From Bacteroidota bacterium (GTDB lineage Bacteria; Bacteroidota; Bacteroidia; Chitinophagales; BACL12): a DNA stretch of 64,000 bases. Location: contig JADJJZ010000029.1 of the NCBI GenBank assembly GCA_016706255.1, positions 930,001 to 994,000 of the forward strand, given 5' to 3'. Shown here in pieces: positions 48,346 through 56,534 of this stretch. Within the stretch, counting starts at the first letter, position 1. The number at the start of each line of letters is the position of its first letter. A model generated the notes under the pieces. That model had not been told where the DNA came from, ran no database searches, and saw only the letters and a program-made list of their open reading frames with translations. The translations under genes and the position numbers were made by a program.

Positions 48346-48408
48346 ACTGCATTAACGCTGTGTAAAAGAACAATATGTCAAAAATGGTGAAAAAAGTTGA
48401 GAATTGGA
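48346..48408 (-). repeat. array header, copy 5
   Basis: A consensus header: actgcattaacgctgtgtaa, aagaacaatatgtcaaaaat, ggtgaaaaaagttgagaatt. The 203-bp spacer after it (to 48611) shows no gene. Confidence 0.92.
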
Positions 48409-48611
48409 ATTTATTTCATCTTTTTATTTGCTTATTGCATTTAAAATTGAGTCTGTAATCACTGAATCTTGCACGTGACATACCTTAATTTATTTAAGTT
48501 GTTTATAAGCAATAATTTGTGATGCCGTTCTTAATTTAAACTTGTAGGCTAATAAATGAGAGGCCTCATTACCCATTCAAAAAATATTCACTTTGATTAA
48601 CGATGAGTTGA

Positions 48612-49073
48612 CTATCGGTTTTCAAGTTTATAGAATATAGTACTTAAGCCTTTATAGTAATTTATAATAAATTCCTTGCCATCATAAACGAAAGGTGACT
48701 CACTTTTTCGTGTATCACTTTTTAATGGGCCAAAAGTGTACAGAGTGCATGCGTATATTTCTAATAATAAATCTTCTTTTGTCTCGTTGGGCAATCCAAC
48801 ATAAAGCGTTGTGTATGAATCAGATTCAAATTTATTTGGAATGTAGATAGGACGGAGTCCGATACTATATAATTGATGATTATTTATTATTTTTATAATT
48901 TCCGCATTATTACTAAATTCGTCAGCATATGGCAGAAACCACCTATAGTCTCCCTGTTGTAAAATATAACCGAAAGTAATATCAATATAATTTTCATTTT
49001 TAACCACTAATTTTCTGTTACAGGAAGTGGTAATAAATAATAAAACTAATAAGATTATTGCTTTGTTCGCCAT
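48612..49073 (-). CDS. lipoprotein immunity candidate 6b
   Basis: A 153-aa lipoprotein with AIILLVLLFITTSCNRK (lipobox TTSC). Residues beyond are beta-rich (YIDITFGYILQQGDYRWFLP). It begins 4 bp after immunity candidate 6a, so tip 6 has two downstream genes. Whether one protects against a lost toxin cannot be told. Confidence 0.62.
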   Translation of the reverse strand: MANKAIILLVLLFITTSCNRKLVVKNENYIDITFGYILQQGDYRWFLPYADEFSNNAEIIKIINNHQLYSIGLRPIYIPNKFESDSYTTLYVGLPNETKEDLLLEIYACTLYTFGPLKSDTRKSESPFVYDGKEFIINYYKGLSTIFYKLENR

Positions 49074-49077
49074 ATAC

Positions 49078-49530
49078 TCATTTTTGGAAATCCTTGTTTA
49101 TCAATTGTGTAAAACTTAGTATTTCTCCAGTCATGGAAAGCACTTCTAAATTGGATTGAAATCCAAAAGAATTAAGATTAGGTAAATCGAATTTGTTTTC
49201 GTTATAATATCTTATTTTTAAGTAGGAAGTTATTAAATATGGGCTGTTTTGTATTTGAATAACTTCGTTTAAATATAATGTGTCATTCATATTATCAATA
49301 ATGTTGCTGTTTATTTTAGAAAAATCAAAATCCAAGTGCAAAATTTCAAAGCTCCCTTCAGAGTCTAATTTAAAAGTTGTATCATTACTCGTTATTATGA
49401 AAATTTCATTGTTTAATTTAAAGACATAACCATTTATTTCCTTTATCAATTGATTTTTCGGAATAAAAAATGAATAATTACATGAAGTTATCAAAATTGA
49501 AAAAAATAATATCTTTATTGCATTATTCAT
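49078..49530 (-). CDS. lipoprotein immunity candidate 6a
   Basis: A 150-aa lipoprotein with IKILFFSILITSCNYS (lipobox ITSC), beta-rich. It overlaps the end of tip 6 by 4 bp (ATGA), so it is the likelier cognate immunity protein of the metzincin-like tip 6. Confidence 0.7.
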   Translation of the reverse strand: MNNAIKILFFSILITSCNYSFFIPKNQLIKEINGYVFKLNNEIFIITSNDTTFKLDSEGSFEILHLDFDFSKINSNIIDNMNDTLYLNEVIQIQNSPYLITSYLKIRYYNENKFDLPNLNSFGFQSNLEVLSMTGEILSFTQLINKDFQK

Positions 49531-50630
49531 TTTTCGATTTCTGGTTTTGGGTTTTGATAATTAATAACAGGGTTTTTAGGATCCCAATAATTTTGAGGAA
49601 CTGAACTATCAATTTTGTCAACATTTGTAGCATCCTCACTAAAAACTATTGTTTGAATATTATTTTCATTATATTTTTCATTAGATAATTTAGCCAACAC
49701 CGCCGTTCCTAAATTTGTAAATTGAATTGAATTTATAGAAAACCCGCTGCCAGCTCCCATAATATTATCTTCATATCCTACATGAGAAGTGCTTCCAAAT
49801 TCTTCAAAGGTATTTACTGGCCCTTGATTAATGCATCCAAAAAGCCATGCTTCATAATTAACATTTGAATATCTGTCTTCCAGCCCATAAAGGTGAAGTA
49901 CTTCATGAATTATTGCTCTGTTTGTGCTGGGAAAATCTAATGGAAATTGCATTATACTACTTCCAGCTGCAAATGTGCCCGTTTTAGTTATATTAGAATA
50001 TTTGTAATCAGATAAATTATCAGAATATGGTAATCCACCTAAAGAAAGATTTATCGCATTATCTCCATTTCTTTCCATTACAGTTTGGGCTTGCTCATAA
50101 ATTCGTTTGTAGTTTAAACCATCATTATCTATTATAAATGTCATATTAATTTCTACTGTCCAAATTTCGCCATTCTCATCAGTGAATGTCCCTGTATTAT
50201 ACCCAGCTTCTTTCCATTCAGTAAATGCTTTATTAAAATTATCTACCGAAGTTGTTGCATCCACTCCAGCAATGGTTCCGCTTACATAAATGTTAGAATT
50301 AAAAGTAATTTTACCTCCTCCGCTAGGGTTCCTTTCTATAGTTACAACAGCATCCCTACCATCTATGTCTTGATGCAATATAGGATTCAATTTGCAGAAA
50401 TTGTAGGGAGAAAGATTGGGGTATTTCTTTTGTAACGGATCTTTACTAAACCACCTTCCCAACCTACCATCATAAATCCTTGCTCCAAAATCAACCGCAA
50501 TATCATTCCCATAAACATCATCAACATTTTCTTTGCCATTAAATCCATATTTATAAGTAGTTGTAGATTGCCATGTTCTATCCACCAACAACATCCCGAA
50601 CGGGTGATGGTCATTTTCTGTGTAACGCAT
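49527..50630 (-). CDS. orphan Rhs tip 6 (metzincin/snapalysin-like peptidase)
   Basis: A 367-aa frame starting MRYTENDHHPFGMLLVDRTW, then YKYGFNGKENVDDVYGND, IYDGRLGRWFSKDPL and SPYNFCKLNPILHQDIDG. The variable domain has AIIHEVLHLYGLEDRYSN, an HExxHxxGxxD site as in snapalysin-like metzincins. About 45 residues later, YEDNIMGAGSG is a Met-turn. With tip 5 it makes two metzincin-like tips in one array, but their variable parts are otherwise not alike. Followed by two lipoprotein genes. Confidence 0.85.
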   Translation of the reverse strand: MRYTENDHHPFGMLLVDRTWQSTTTYKYGFNGKENVDDVYGNDIAVDFGARIYDGRLGRWFSKDPLQKKYPNLSPYNFCKLNPILHQDIDGRDAVVTIERNPSGGGKITFNSNIYVSGTIAGVDATTSVDNFNKAFTEWKEAGYNTGTFTDENGEIWTVEINMTFIIDNDGLNYKRIYEQAQTVMERNGDNAINLSLGGLPYSDNLSDYKYSNITKTGTFAAGSSIMQFPLDFPSTNRAIIHEVLHLYGLEDRYSNVNYEAWLFGCINQGPVNTFEEFGSTSHVGYEDNIMGAGSGFSINSIQFTNLGTAVLAKLSNEKYNENNIQTIVFSEDATNVDKIDSSVPQNYWDPKNPVINYQNPKPEIEK

Positions 50631-50693
50631 ACTACATTAACGCTGTGTAAAAGAACAATATGTCAAAAATGGGGAAAAAAGTTGAGAATTGGC
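50631..50693 (-). repeat. array header, copy 6
   Basis: A consensus header with actacattaacgctgtgtaa, aagaacaatatgtcaaaaat and ggggaaaaaagttgagaatt. Confidence 0.92.
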
Positions 50694-50782
50694 TTTAAAT
50701 TTAAGATTTTTTATTCAAACACCATAGGTTAACAAAATATTCCTTAAATATAAAATTAACTGGCTTTTAACGTAAAAGTATG

Positions 50783-51088
50783 TCAGAAGGGAAACCAACT
50801 TTTATAATTTATTAAGTAGCATAACAACCAAATAGACAATACCACCCAAATAATTAGAGCAGTAAGGGTAATCTTATCATTAGTAGCCCAAACTATTACT
50901 GTATTTAAAATAAGCAAAATCCCAAAGGCTACTGCTAAAATTAAATCTATTGTTATATGATTGCTAAAGTCAATACCTCGACCTGCATTATCTAATGGTT
51001 GATTTAGTTTCTTTATCCAAAATAAAAATGTGGTTACAAAACAAAAGCTAATTAACGGAATTTTCCAAAATTTACTTACAATTCTCAT
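50783..51088 (-). CDS. small membrane protein, immunity candidate 7b
   Basis: A 101-aa protein with three hydrophobic segments (FCFVTTFLFWI, LILAVAFGILLILNTVIVWA and TLTALIIWVVLSIWLLCYLI). It overlaps immunity candidate 7a by 17 bp and is co-directional. It may be a membrane immunity protein or accessory. Confidence 0.62.
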   Translation of the reverse strand: MRIVSKFWKIPLISFCFVTTFLFWIKKLNQPLDNAGRGIDFSNHITIDLILAVAFGILLILNTVIVWATNDKITLTALIIWVVLSIWLLCYLINYKSWFPF

Positions 51089-51482
51089 AATATTGAATTA
51101 AACATTTTTTCAAAAGTGGAAGATATTCAAGTTCGTCCATATAAAACGTATAATAAGTTGGATCTTTAATCTTTAAACTTTCTAATTGCCTGTCATAAGA
51201 AAGTAATTTTCTGTTATAATTATCGGGGAGGATACATAAATTATTCTCAATTAGCCAGTTTAAAATTAGATAATCATTTACTACACTTTTACCATAGTTT
51301 AATTCATAGATGAATTTGGCCTTTAAATAGGTCTGTTCATGATTGTCAGTATATATATTAAAATATGAGGCTTTTATTTCTTCATCATCACTTTTTATTG
51401 GATATTTATGAGTAAAATAACGCAATATTAATATAGTAATAAATAAGCTTACAATTAAGGACATAAATTTTATTAACCTCAT
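51072..51482 (-). CDS. putative immunity protein 7a
   Basis: A 136-aa protein with one N-terminal membrane helix (FMSLIVSLFITILILRYF), then a charged helical domain outside. It starts 8 bp after the stop of tip 7. The assignment as immunity is positional. Confidence 0.65.
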   Translation of the reverse strand: MRLIKFMSLIVSLFITILILRYFTHKYPIKSDDEEIKASYFNIYTDNHEQTYLKAKFIYELNYGKSVVNDYLILNWLIENNLCILPDNYNRKLLSYDRQLESLKIKDPTYYTFYMDELEYLPLLKKCLIQYYENCK

Positions 51483-51490
51483 AGTTTTAA

Positions 51491-52423
51491 TTAATTCGAA
51501 TCTGAAAATATTATTGACGCACCTCCAGCAGAACTAGAATCGATAGTTAATTGCCCACCCTTTTCGTTTACTCTTATAACTTCATCATTTTTTGGAGTTG
51601 GCGGTATTGTCATTTTACCAAAAATTCCGTTCCAAAATACTTCACTACTAAACTTTACTTCAACACGATCTACCTCATTGGGGTCTTTCTTACCATTCTC
51701 GTTTGTATCAATAAAAATACCAGGAAATAATTTTTCCTTTCTAAATTTGTTTGTTGTTGAATTTGTTGCATTATCCTCAGTTAAAATCTTCCCCTCATCT
51801 GTAATTACCTCTTGTTGATTAATTAGGTTTAACCCATCAACATCAAAAACATTCACATCCTTGACTTTTACCCATTTACCATCAACCTTTTTTTGTATTT
51901 CACCATAATAAACAGTTTCATAAATTGCAATCCCATTTGAATTCGATTTTGAAATTTCTTTAGTTTTTGCAATAAATCTCTCACCGGCTTCTAATGTGAT
52001 AATAGATTTTGAATTTTCTTCAACTGTAAAACCAGTTACAGTACCTTGAGCAGTGTTTATGATAGTAGTAGTTACAATTGCACCTGTTCCAAGCAATTGT
52101 ATTGGTTGTTTTGAATTATTTTCAACACTAAAACCACCATTGAAACCAAAGCCTTTTATTTCATGATATAAAATTGGATTTTCATAACAAAATGAATATG
52201 GGCTTAATTCAGGGTAAATATTTGAAAATTTATCAAGACTAAAAAACACTCCCAAACTCGGATTATAAAATCTTGCTCCAAAATCTAAATAATTAGGAGA
52301 CCCGTTGAATTCAATATTTGTTTCACTTCCATTAAAACCAAATCTATATTCACTTCCAATTTCCCATGTTCTCCCCACCAACAACATCCCGAACGGATCA
52401 TGGTCAATTCCGATGTAACGCAT
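51491..52423 (-). CDS. orphan Rhs tip 7, unknown toxin domain
   Basis: A 310-aa frame starting MRYIGIDHDPFGMLLVGRTW, with a diverged core: YRFGFNGSETNIEFNGSPN, FYNPSLGVFFSLDKF and SPYSFCYENPILYHEIKG. The variable domain is beta-rich (TIINTAQGTVTGFTVEENSK) and includes an EF-hand/dockerin-like loop (DTNENGKKDPNEVD, about residue 240). No catalytic motif was recognised. The core is the most altered of the set, with a shorter link. Confidence 0.7.
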   Translation of the reverse strand: MRYIGIDHDPFGMLLVGRTWEIGSEYRFGFNGSETNIEFNGSPNYLDFGARFYNPSLGVFFSLDKFSNIYPELSPYSFCYENPILYHEIKGFGFNGGFSVENNSKQPIQLLGTGAIVTTTIINTAQGTVTGFTVEENSKSIITLEAGERFIAKTKEISKSNSNGIAIYETVYYGEIQKKVDGKWVKVKDVNVFDVDGLNLINQQEVITDEGKILTEDNATNSTTNKFRKEKLFPGIFIDTNENGKKDPNEVDRVEVKFSSEVFWNGIFGKMTIPPTPKNDEVIRVNEKGGQLTIDSSSAGGASIIFSDSN

Positions 52424-52490
52424 ACTACATTAACGCTGTGTAAAAGAACAATATGTCAAAAATGGGGAAAAAAGTTGAGAATTGGGAGGT
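52424..52490 (-). repeat. array header, copy 7
   Basis: A consensus header: actacattaacgctgtgtaa, aagaacaatatgtcaaaaat, ggggaaaaaagttgagaatt. The spacer beyond shares ttttttgagttgaaat with the spacer after header 1. Confidence 0.92.
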
Positions 52491-52547
52491 TTTTATTGTT
52501 TTTTTTGAGTTGAAATATTTGTCAAATTGCTTTATTTACCTATAAAT

Positions 52548-52620
52548 AGAGTTCAAAATTAGGTCTTTGAAGCAACAGACTGGAAATGCCTCCAACTGAC
52601 CCATTAATAATTCGTTTTAA
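52548..52620 (+). pseudogene. cyanase 3' fragment (relic 2)
   Basis: Plus-strand gttcaaaatta, then agcaacag, tggaaatgcc, ccaac, gaccc and ttaat align with the intact cyanase at about 38812-38880, roughly three bases in four identical. The translation around EMPPTDPLI is recognisable, then it breaks. It lies between header 7 and the stop of immunity gene 8. Confidence 0.8.
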
Positions 52621-52631
52621 GGAGAAAGATA

Positions 52632-53111
52632 TCACTCATGGTAGTTCATTGTTATATAATACCAATTGGTGTCGATATTAGTTATAGTAAAATCTTTATC
52701 TTCCAAGTATCTTGTAATGTCTTTTTTGTTTGAACTAAATAATAATGAATAAGAAGTTGTTGCAGATATAGATTTGCTTGATTCAAATATGAAATGAACC
52801 TTACTAGGTGATAAAGAAATACTTTGTAAATTTGTTAAATAAAATATTTCCGTCAATGCATTTGGGTTTTGAGAATTAAAATTTCCAATGCAACTATCAC
52901 TGGCATTCTTGATTATTATAGTTTCAGAGTCAAAATTTCTATAACATTCATAAGTTTCAAGTATCGTTAAATAATTTTCAAGTAGTAACGAAGAAACTTC
53001 ATTAAATAAACTTTTATTTGAGCGATAAATTTCAACTTTTGTAGTTGAGCAGTTAAATTGTGATATCGCAAATAAAATCACAATGAAAAACTTAAAATGG
53101 ATCTTCTGCAT
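52632..53111 (-). CDS. lipoprotein immunity candidate 8
   Basis: A 159-aa lipoprotein. The start MQKIHFKFFIVILFAISQFN at 53111 gives a clean signal peptide with lipobox FNCS; an upstream in-frame codon is unlikely. It overlaps the end of tip 8 by about 20 bp in another frame. A mixed alpha/beta body. Presumed immunity protein to tip 8. Confidence 0.7.
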   Translation of the reverse strand: MQKIHFKFFIVILFAISQFNCSTTKVEIYRSNKSLFNEVSSLLLENYLTILETYECYRNFDSETIIIKNASDSCIGNFNSQNPNALTEIFYLTNLQSISLSPSKVHFIFESSKSISATTSYSLLFSSNKKDITRYLEDKDFTITNIDTNWYYITMNYHE

Positions 53112-54051
53112 GTTTCCAAGCTTTAATTTTTTCCCCATCTTTACTATCACGAGCTGGGTCAAAGTTTGTTAAATTATAGGGTTCATCTGTAAAATTTTGA
53201 GGCACATATTTACCAGTGCGTAATAGTTTTTTTCGTTCGTCGTCTGATAAAAAGTCATGCAATGGCTCTCTTGATTTAACCCTTGGAATCTGATTATAAT
53301 TTGGTGCACATGATGCTTCTGTTGCACCCGCTGCTTTAAAATCATTTATAACAGCCTGAAAAAGTTCTACGCCTTCCAATTCCACTTCACTGTAAGTTTT
53401 AACAACTAAACCCATTGGATAGGTTATTGTAACCTCCTTGAATTTTGTTAATGGTGCATCTCCACCCATTTTATTACTTGGCAAATCTTCATAGGAATAT
53501 CCACTTCCTTTTTCAAACAATTCTTGGACCCACTCTGCAATGTCCATATAATTTTCACCTTTTTGAGCTGCAGAAAAATAATGGTATAAATCTACCCAAC
53601 CATTGTCTTCAGTATAAATATACCTTACCATTCCATTTGGATTTTCACCATCATGAAAAACTTCAATTGTAGTCTTATCAAGTTCATTTAAGATGTCCTC
53701 TATAGTAGTTAATCCTTTTGAATTAAAGTATTTCATCGCATCCCCAATTGTGCCTGCAAGCAACAATGAAGGCTCCTTACCCTTTCTATCAATGTAACTA
53801 ATTGGATTATTAATTACATCTGCATAAGGACTTATCCAAGGATAATTTTTGTAAAGTGGATCAACTGACATCCACCTTCCAATTCTACAATCTAGATACC
53901 GTTCTCCAAAATCAACTGCAACATCATTTCCATAAACATCATCAACATTTTCCTTGCCATTAAATCCATATTTATAAGTGGTTGTAGACTGCCATGTTCT
54001 ATCCACCAACAACATCCCGAACGGGTCGTGGTCATTTTCACTGTAACGCAT
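53092..54051 (-). CDS. orphan Rhs tip 8, unknown toxin domain
   Basis: A 319-aa frame starting MRYSENDHDPFGMLLVDRTW, then YKYGFNGKENVDDVYGND, CRIGRWMSVDPL and NYPWISPYADVINNPISYID. The variable domain has GWVDLYHYFSAAQKGENY and YSYEDLPSNKMGGDAPLTKF. The latter has the look of a conserved toxin family (a D/H-rich WVDLYHY then EDLPSN), perhaps of the DUF4056 kind, but I cannot name it with confidence. First cassette of the array in the direction of transcription. Confidence 0.75.
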   Translation of the reverse strand: MRYSENDHDPFGMLLVDRTWQSTTTYKYGFNGKENVDDVYGNDVAVDFGERYLDCRIGRWMSVDPLYKNYPWISPYADVINNPISYIDRKGKEPSLLLAGTIGDAMKYFNSKGLTTIEDILNELDKTTIEVFHDGENPNGMVRYIYTEDNGWVDLYHYFSAAQKGENYMDIAEWVQELFEKGSGYSYEDLPSNKMGGDAPLTKFKEVTITYPMGLVVKTYSEVELEGVELFQAVINDFKAAGATEASCAPNYNQIPRVKSREPLHDFLSDDERKKLLRTGKYVPQNFTDEPYNLTNFDPARDSKDGEKIKAWKHAEDPF

Positions 54052-54110
54052 AATACATTAACGCTGTGTAAAAGAACAATATGTCAAAAATGGTGAAAAA
54101 TTTTGAAATT
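54052..54110 (-). repeat. array header, copy 8
   Basis: A header copy: taatacattaacgctgtgta, aaagaacaatatgtcaaaaa, tggtgaaaaattttgaaatt. It is followed, on the right, by spacer and immunity sequence that matches the region right of header 4. Confidence 0.9.
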
Positions 54111-54226
54111 TTAAGGATTTTCAACCATTTTTACTTAAAATCTCAGCATATGAAACAAGGCCTCTCAAATGGTATTATTTGGGAGGTATTAAAATAATTT
54201 AATTCTAAATAATTATTTTGCGGTTT

Positions 54227-54889
54227 TTAATATTCAATAATTTGGGATATCGTTTTTAGATCATACTTTATAACGCCAAGTTTCATTGCTTCCGCTTCAG
54301 TCAATGGTAAAATCTTACCAATTTTAGCCAATACCAAAAATTCGGTATTTACAGCATAATTAGGTAAACCACAATTCCAATCTGTTGGCTTGCTATGATG
54401 AAGATACTCTGAAAAAAAATTGCAATTGGTATAATAGTTTAAAATGCCTTCAAAGTAATAAATTACAAATATTGTTTCATTTGAAAAATTAGATTTGTAA
54501 AATTGATTACTGGCATAATAAATTTTTGCCTGCTTTGTATATGTATACAATAGGGTTGTTCTTGAAAGATCGTTAGTACTGTCGCGGCTTGCCAGGGGTA
54601 TATACAATTCTTCAGCTTTACCCAAAGTCGTTTCAAGCGAAGTGTCATACTCCACAATCTTGTAATTCTCCCCGATCCAATCAAAAAATAAACATGTGTC
54701 TATAATGGTATTCGTATCAATACTTATAAACTTCACGGAGGTTAAACAGGTGTCATACCTTCCCGGTGTAAACTCATAAAAAACATACCCTTTCATTTCT
54801 TTAATTTCAACGTTGCATTTACTTTGGGCATTAATGCTATTAAAGGAATAAATTAATAAGAATGTAATAAAAATATTTGTTTTATTCAT
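54227..54889 (-). CDS. orphan immunity protein, paralogue of immunity 5
   Basis: A 220-aa exported protein (signal ITFLLIYSFNSINAQ) almost the same as the product of 46681-47343: KCNVEIKEMKGYVFYEF, long identical middle, EAMKLGVIKYDL near the end. The metzincin tip that precedes the other copy is absent here; instead sequence is unrelated and decayed upstream. The adjacent spacer and header 8 also match those near header 4. It may still protect the cell against toxin of tip 5 type. Confidence 0.75.
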   Translation of the reverse strand: MNKTNIFITFLLIYSFNSINAQSKCNVEIKEMKGYVFYEFTPGRYDTCLTSVKFISIDTNTIIDTCLFFDWIGENYKIVEYDTSLETTLGKAEELYIPLASRDSTNDLSRTTLLYTYTKQAKIYYASNQFYKSNFSNETIFVIYYFEGILNYYTNCNFFSEYLHHSKPTDWNCGLPNYAVNTEFLVLAKIGKILPLTEAEAMKLGVIKYDLKTISQIIEY

Positions 54890-54983
54890 AAATAAATAAG
54901 GTTATACAATAAATTAGCGATGTTAAAAGTATCGATATTTTTTAAATTTAAACTAAAAATGGTAATCTTTTTATTTTTGCTAT

Positions 54984-55666
54984 TCAAAATGCCATAGATT
55001 TTGTGTAAAAATAATTTTTAGAACTTTTTATTAAATCTAGTTTAATCAATTCTGTATCGCTCAAATAATTGAATTTGTTTGAAAAGTTAAACACAGCATA
55101 TTCTATTAATGTATTTAGATTATAAATAATACAAAGATCAACAGAATTGAATTTATTTGAATCACCAAGTTTCAAATCGGATATTAAAGAATTTATCCGA
55201 TTAATCTGAAAACTATTATTATAAATATTAATTAATCCTGTCATTGAATAACAAATATAAATAATACTGTCATGAGATGTTTTAGAGCTATAAAGCAAAT
55301 TGGTTTTTACTTTTGAATATATACTATTATTAATATGTATCGTATCCGTATTTATAAAGCAATTTATGTTGTTAGTTAAATTTGAAATTTGTTATCACCT
55401 TGTTTGTATAATTGAGATACCAAACTCCATCCACCAATGTGGTATCCTTAGAAATAATTATTGAATTTTAAATCGATCCGGATAAAAGTAATACGTTTTA
55501 TTCGATAACTTATTAATAATTAAAGATTCATAAGGGCAATAAATAGTATCATTAATTTTTATATATTTATATTGAACAATAAACTCCCCGTATTCTAAAT
55601 GTGAAGGAGTTTGGCTATATGATTTGAATGAAAAGCAAAATAGCATGCTAATAATATTAAAATTTC
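54984..55666 (-). pseudogene. decayed secreted immunity-like gene
   Basis: Three open pieces in changing frames make one product: an N-terminal signal (MLFCFSFKSYSQ) with YGEFIVQYKYIKINDTIYCP, then KDTTLVDGVWYLNYTNKV, then NTDTIHINNSIYSK to KNYFYTKSMAF. At least two frameshifts, near 55455 and 55390, and one at the very start break it. It is AT-rich like its neighbours. No parent family was recognised. Confidence 0.6.
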
Positions 55667-55916
55667 ATATTTTAATTGGTTATTGTTATGACTCAGTATG
55701 GGTTTTTATCATCATCTCCTTTAATGTGAATAATGAATAAAACTAAGGAATTATTACTAAAAATACAAGTAAGGTGAATCCCGAAAGACCTTCCTTTTAC
55801 ATAGTGAAAAAATTATCCATTGATTTTTTGGCCAACGTACTATGGCTTTGCAAATAAAAATATAAAACTAAAGCATGTAACAATATTTTACCCTTCACAA
55901 TTTAAATATAAATGAT
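55667..55916. other. AT-rich spacer without gene
   Basis: No gene, hairpin or header copy was found between the two decayed genes. Confidence 0.4.
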
Positions 55917-56466
55917 TTAAAAATTGTCTTCCGAAATCCTTATTGAATAAACAATGCTTTGAATTTGGTCGATTGACTTAAAGTTATAAAACAACATTAA
56001 ATATCGACACCCTCGATGATAGAGCATTAAACTAGCATCAAAATTATGATAAATATAGTAGTTAAAATATGTATCACCAAATTGTCCGGATCCTTGTTTG
56101 TGTATTTCCCCTCCATTTAACCTTAAATTAAAAACATAATTTAAGTTCCAATTATTTAAATTAGTGAGAATGTTTTCATTTGTAAATGAAGTTGAATCCC
56201 CAATAGGAGAACTCTATGTAATTTTTTTCAGATGTATCAGTTAAATTTATTCGTATATACTCATAATAACTATCATTAACAATAGCTTCCAAATTGTTAT
56301 TTATATAAGTGAAAGATATACAATAATCTCCTTGTAAATCATAATTCACATTAAATTTCGAATTTTGTTCTGTTGAACAGTTTAATTGAAAGGCAATAAA
56401 TACCGAAAATATTAATTTAAGTATAGTGCTTTTGCCATTTACCATAATTAATTTTTGCTTACTCAT
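55917..56466 (-). pseudogene. frameshifted lipoprotein gene, immunity-like
   Basis: The N-terminal part has a lipoprotein signal (LKLIFSVFIAFQLNCS, lipobox LNCS) and runs to NYIEFS near 56205. A one-base frame change there restores PIGDSTSFTNENILTNLNNW, then YFNYYIYHNFDASLMLYHRG and the end RISEDNF at 55917. The intact product would be about 180 aa. It fits an orphan immunity gene that is decaying. Confidence 0.65.
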
Positions 56467-56534
56467 CTCACTATATAGATTTTATATAATTGTCACAGTG
56501 ACCATTTAGTGACATTTAGTGGCCAAAATATAAT

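Noticed and set aside
41046..54110. Array headers as integron attC sites or CRISPR-like repeats
   Set aside because: No inverted-repeat structure, no integrase or cas genes, spacing of 1.6-2.3 kb with coding cassettes; homologous recombination is the simpler idea.
41046..54110. Header as a standard Bacteroidota promoter
   Set aside because: A TTGACA-like string is present on the minus strand, but no TAnnTTTG -7 element at proper spacing was found, so I did not annotate promoters there.
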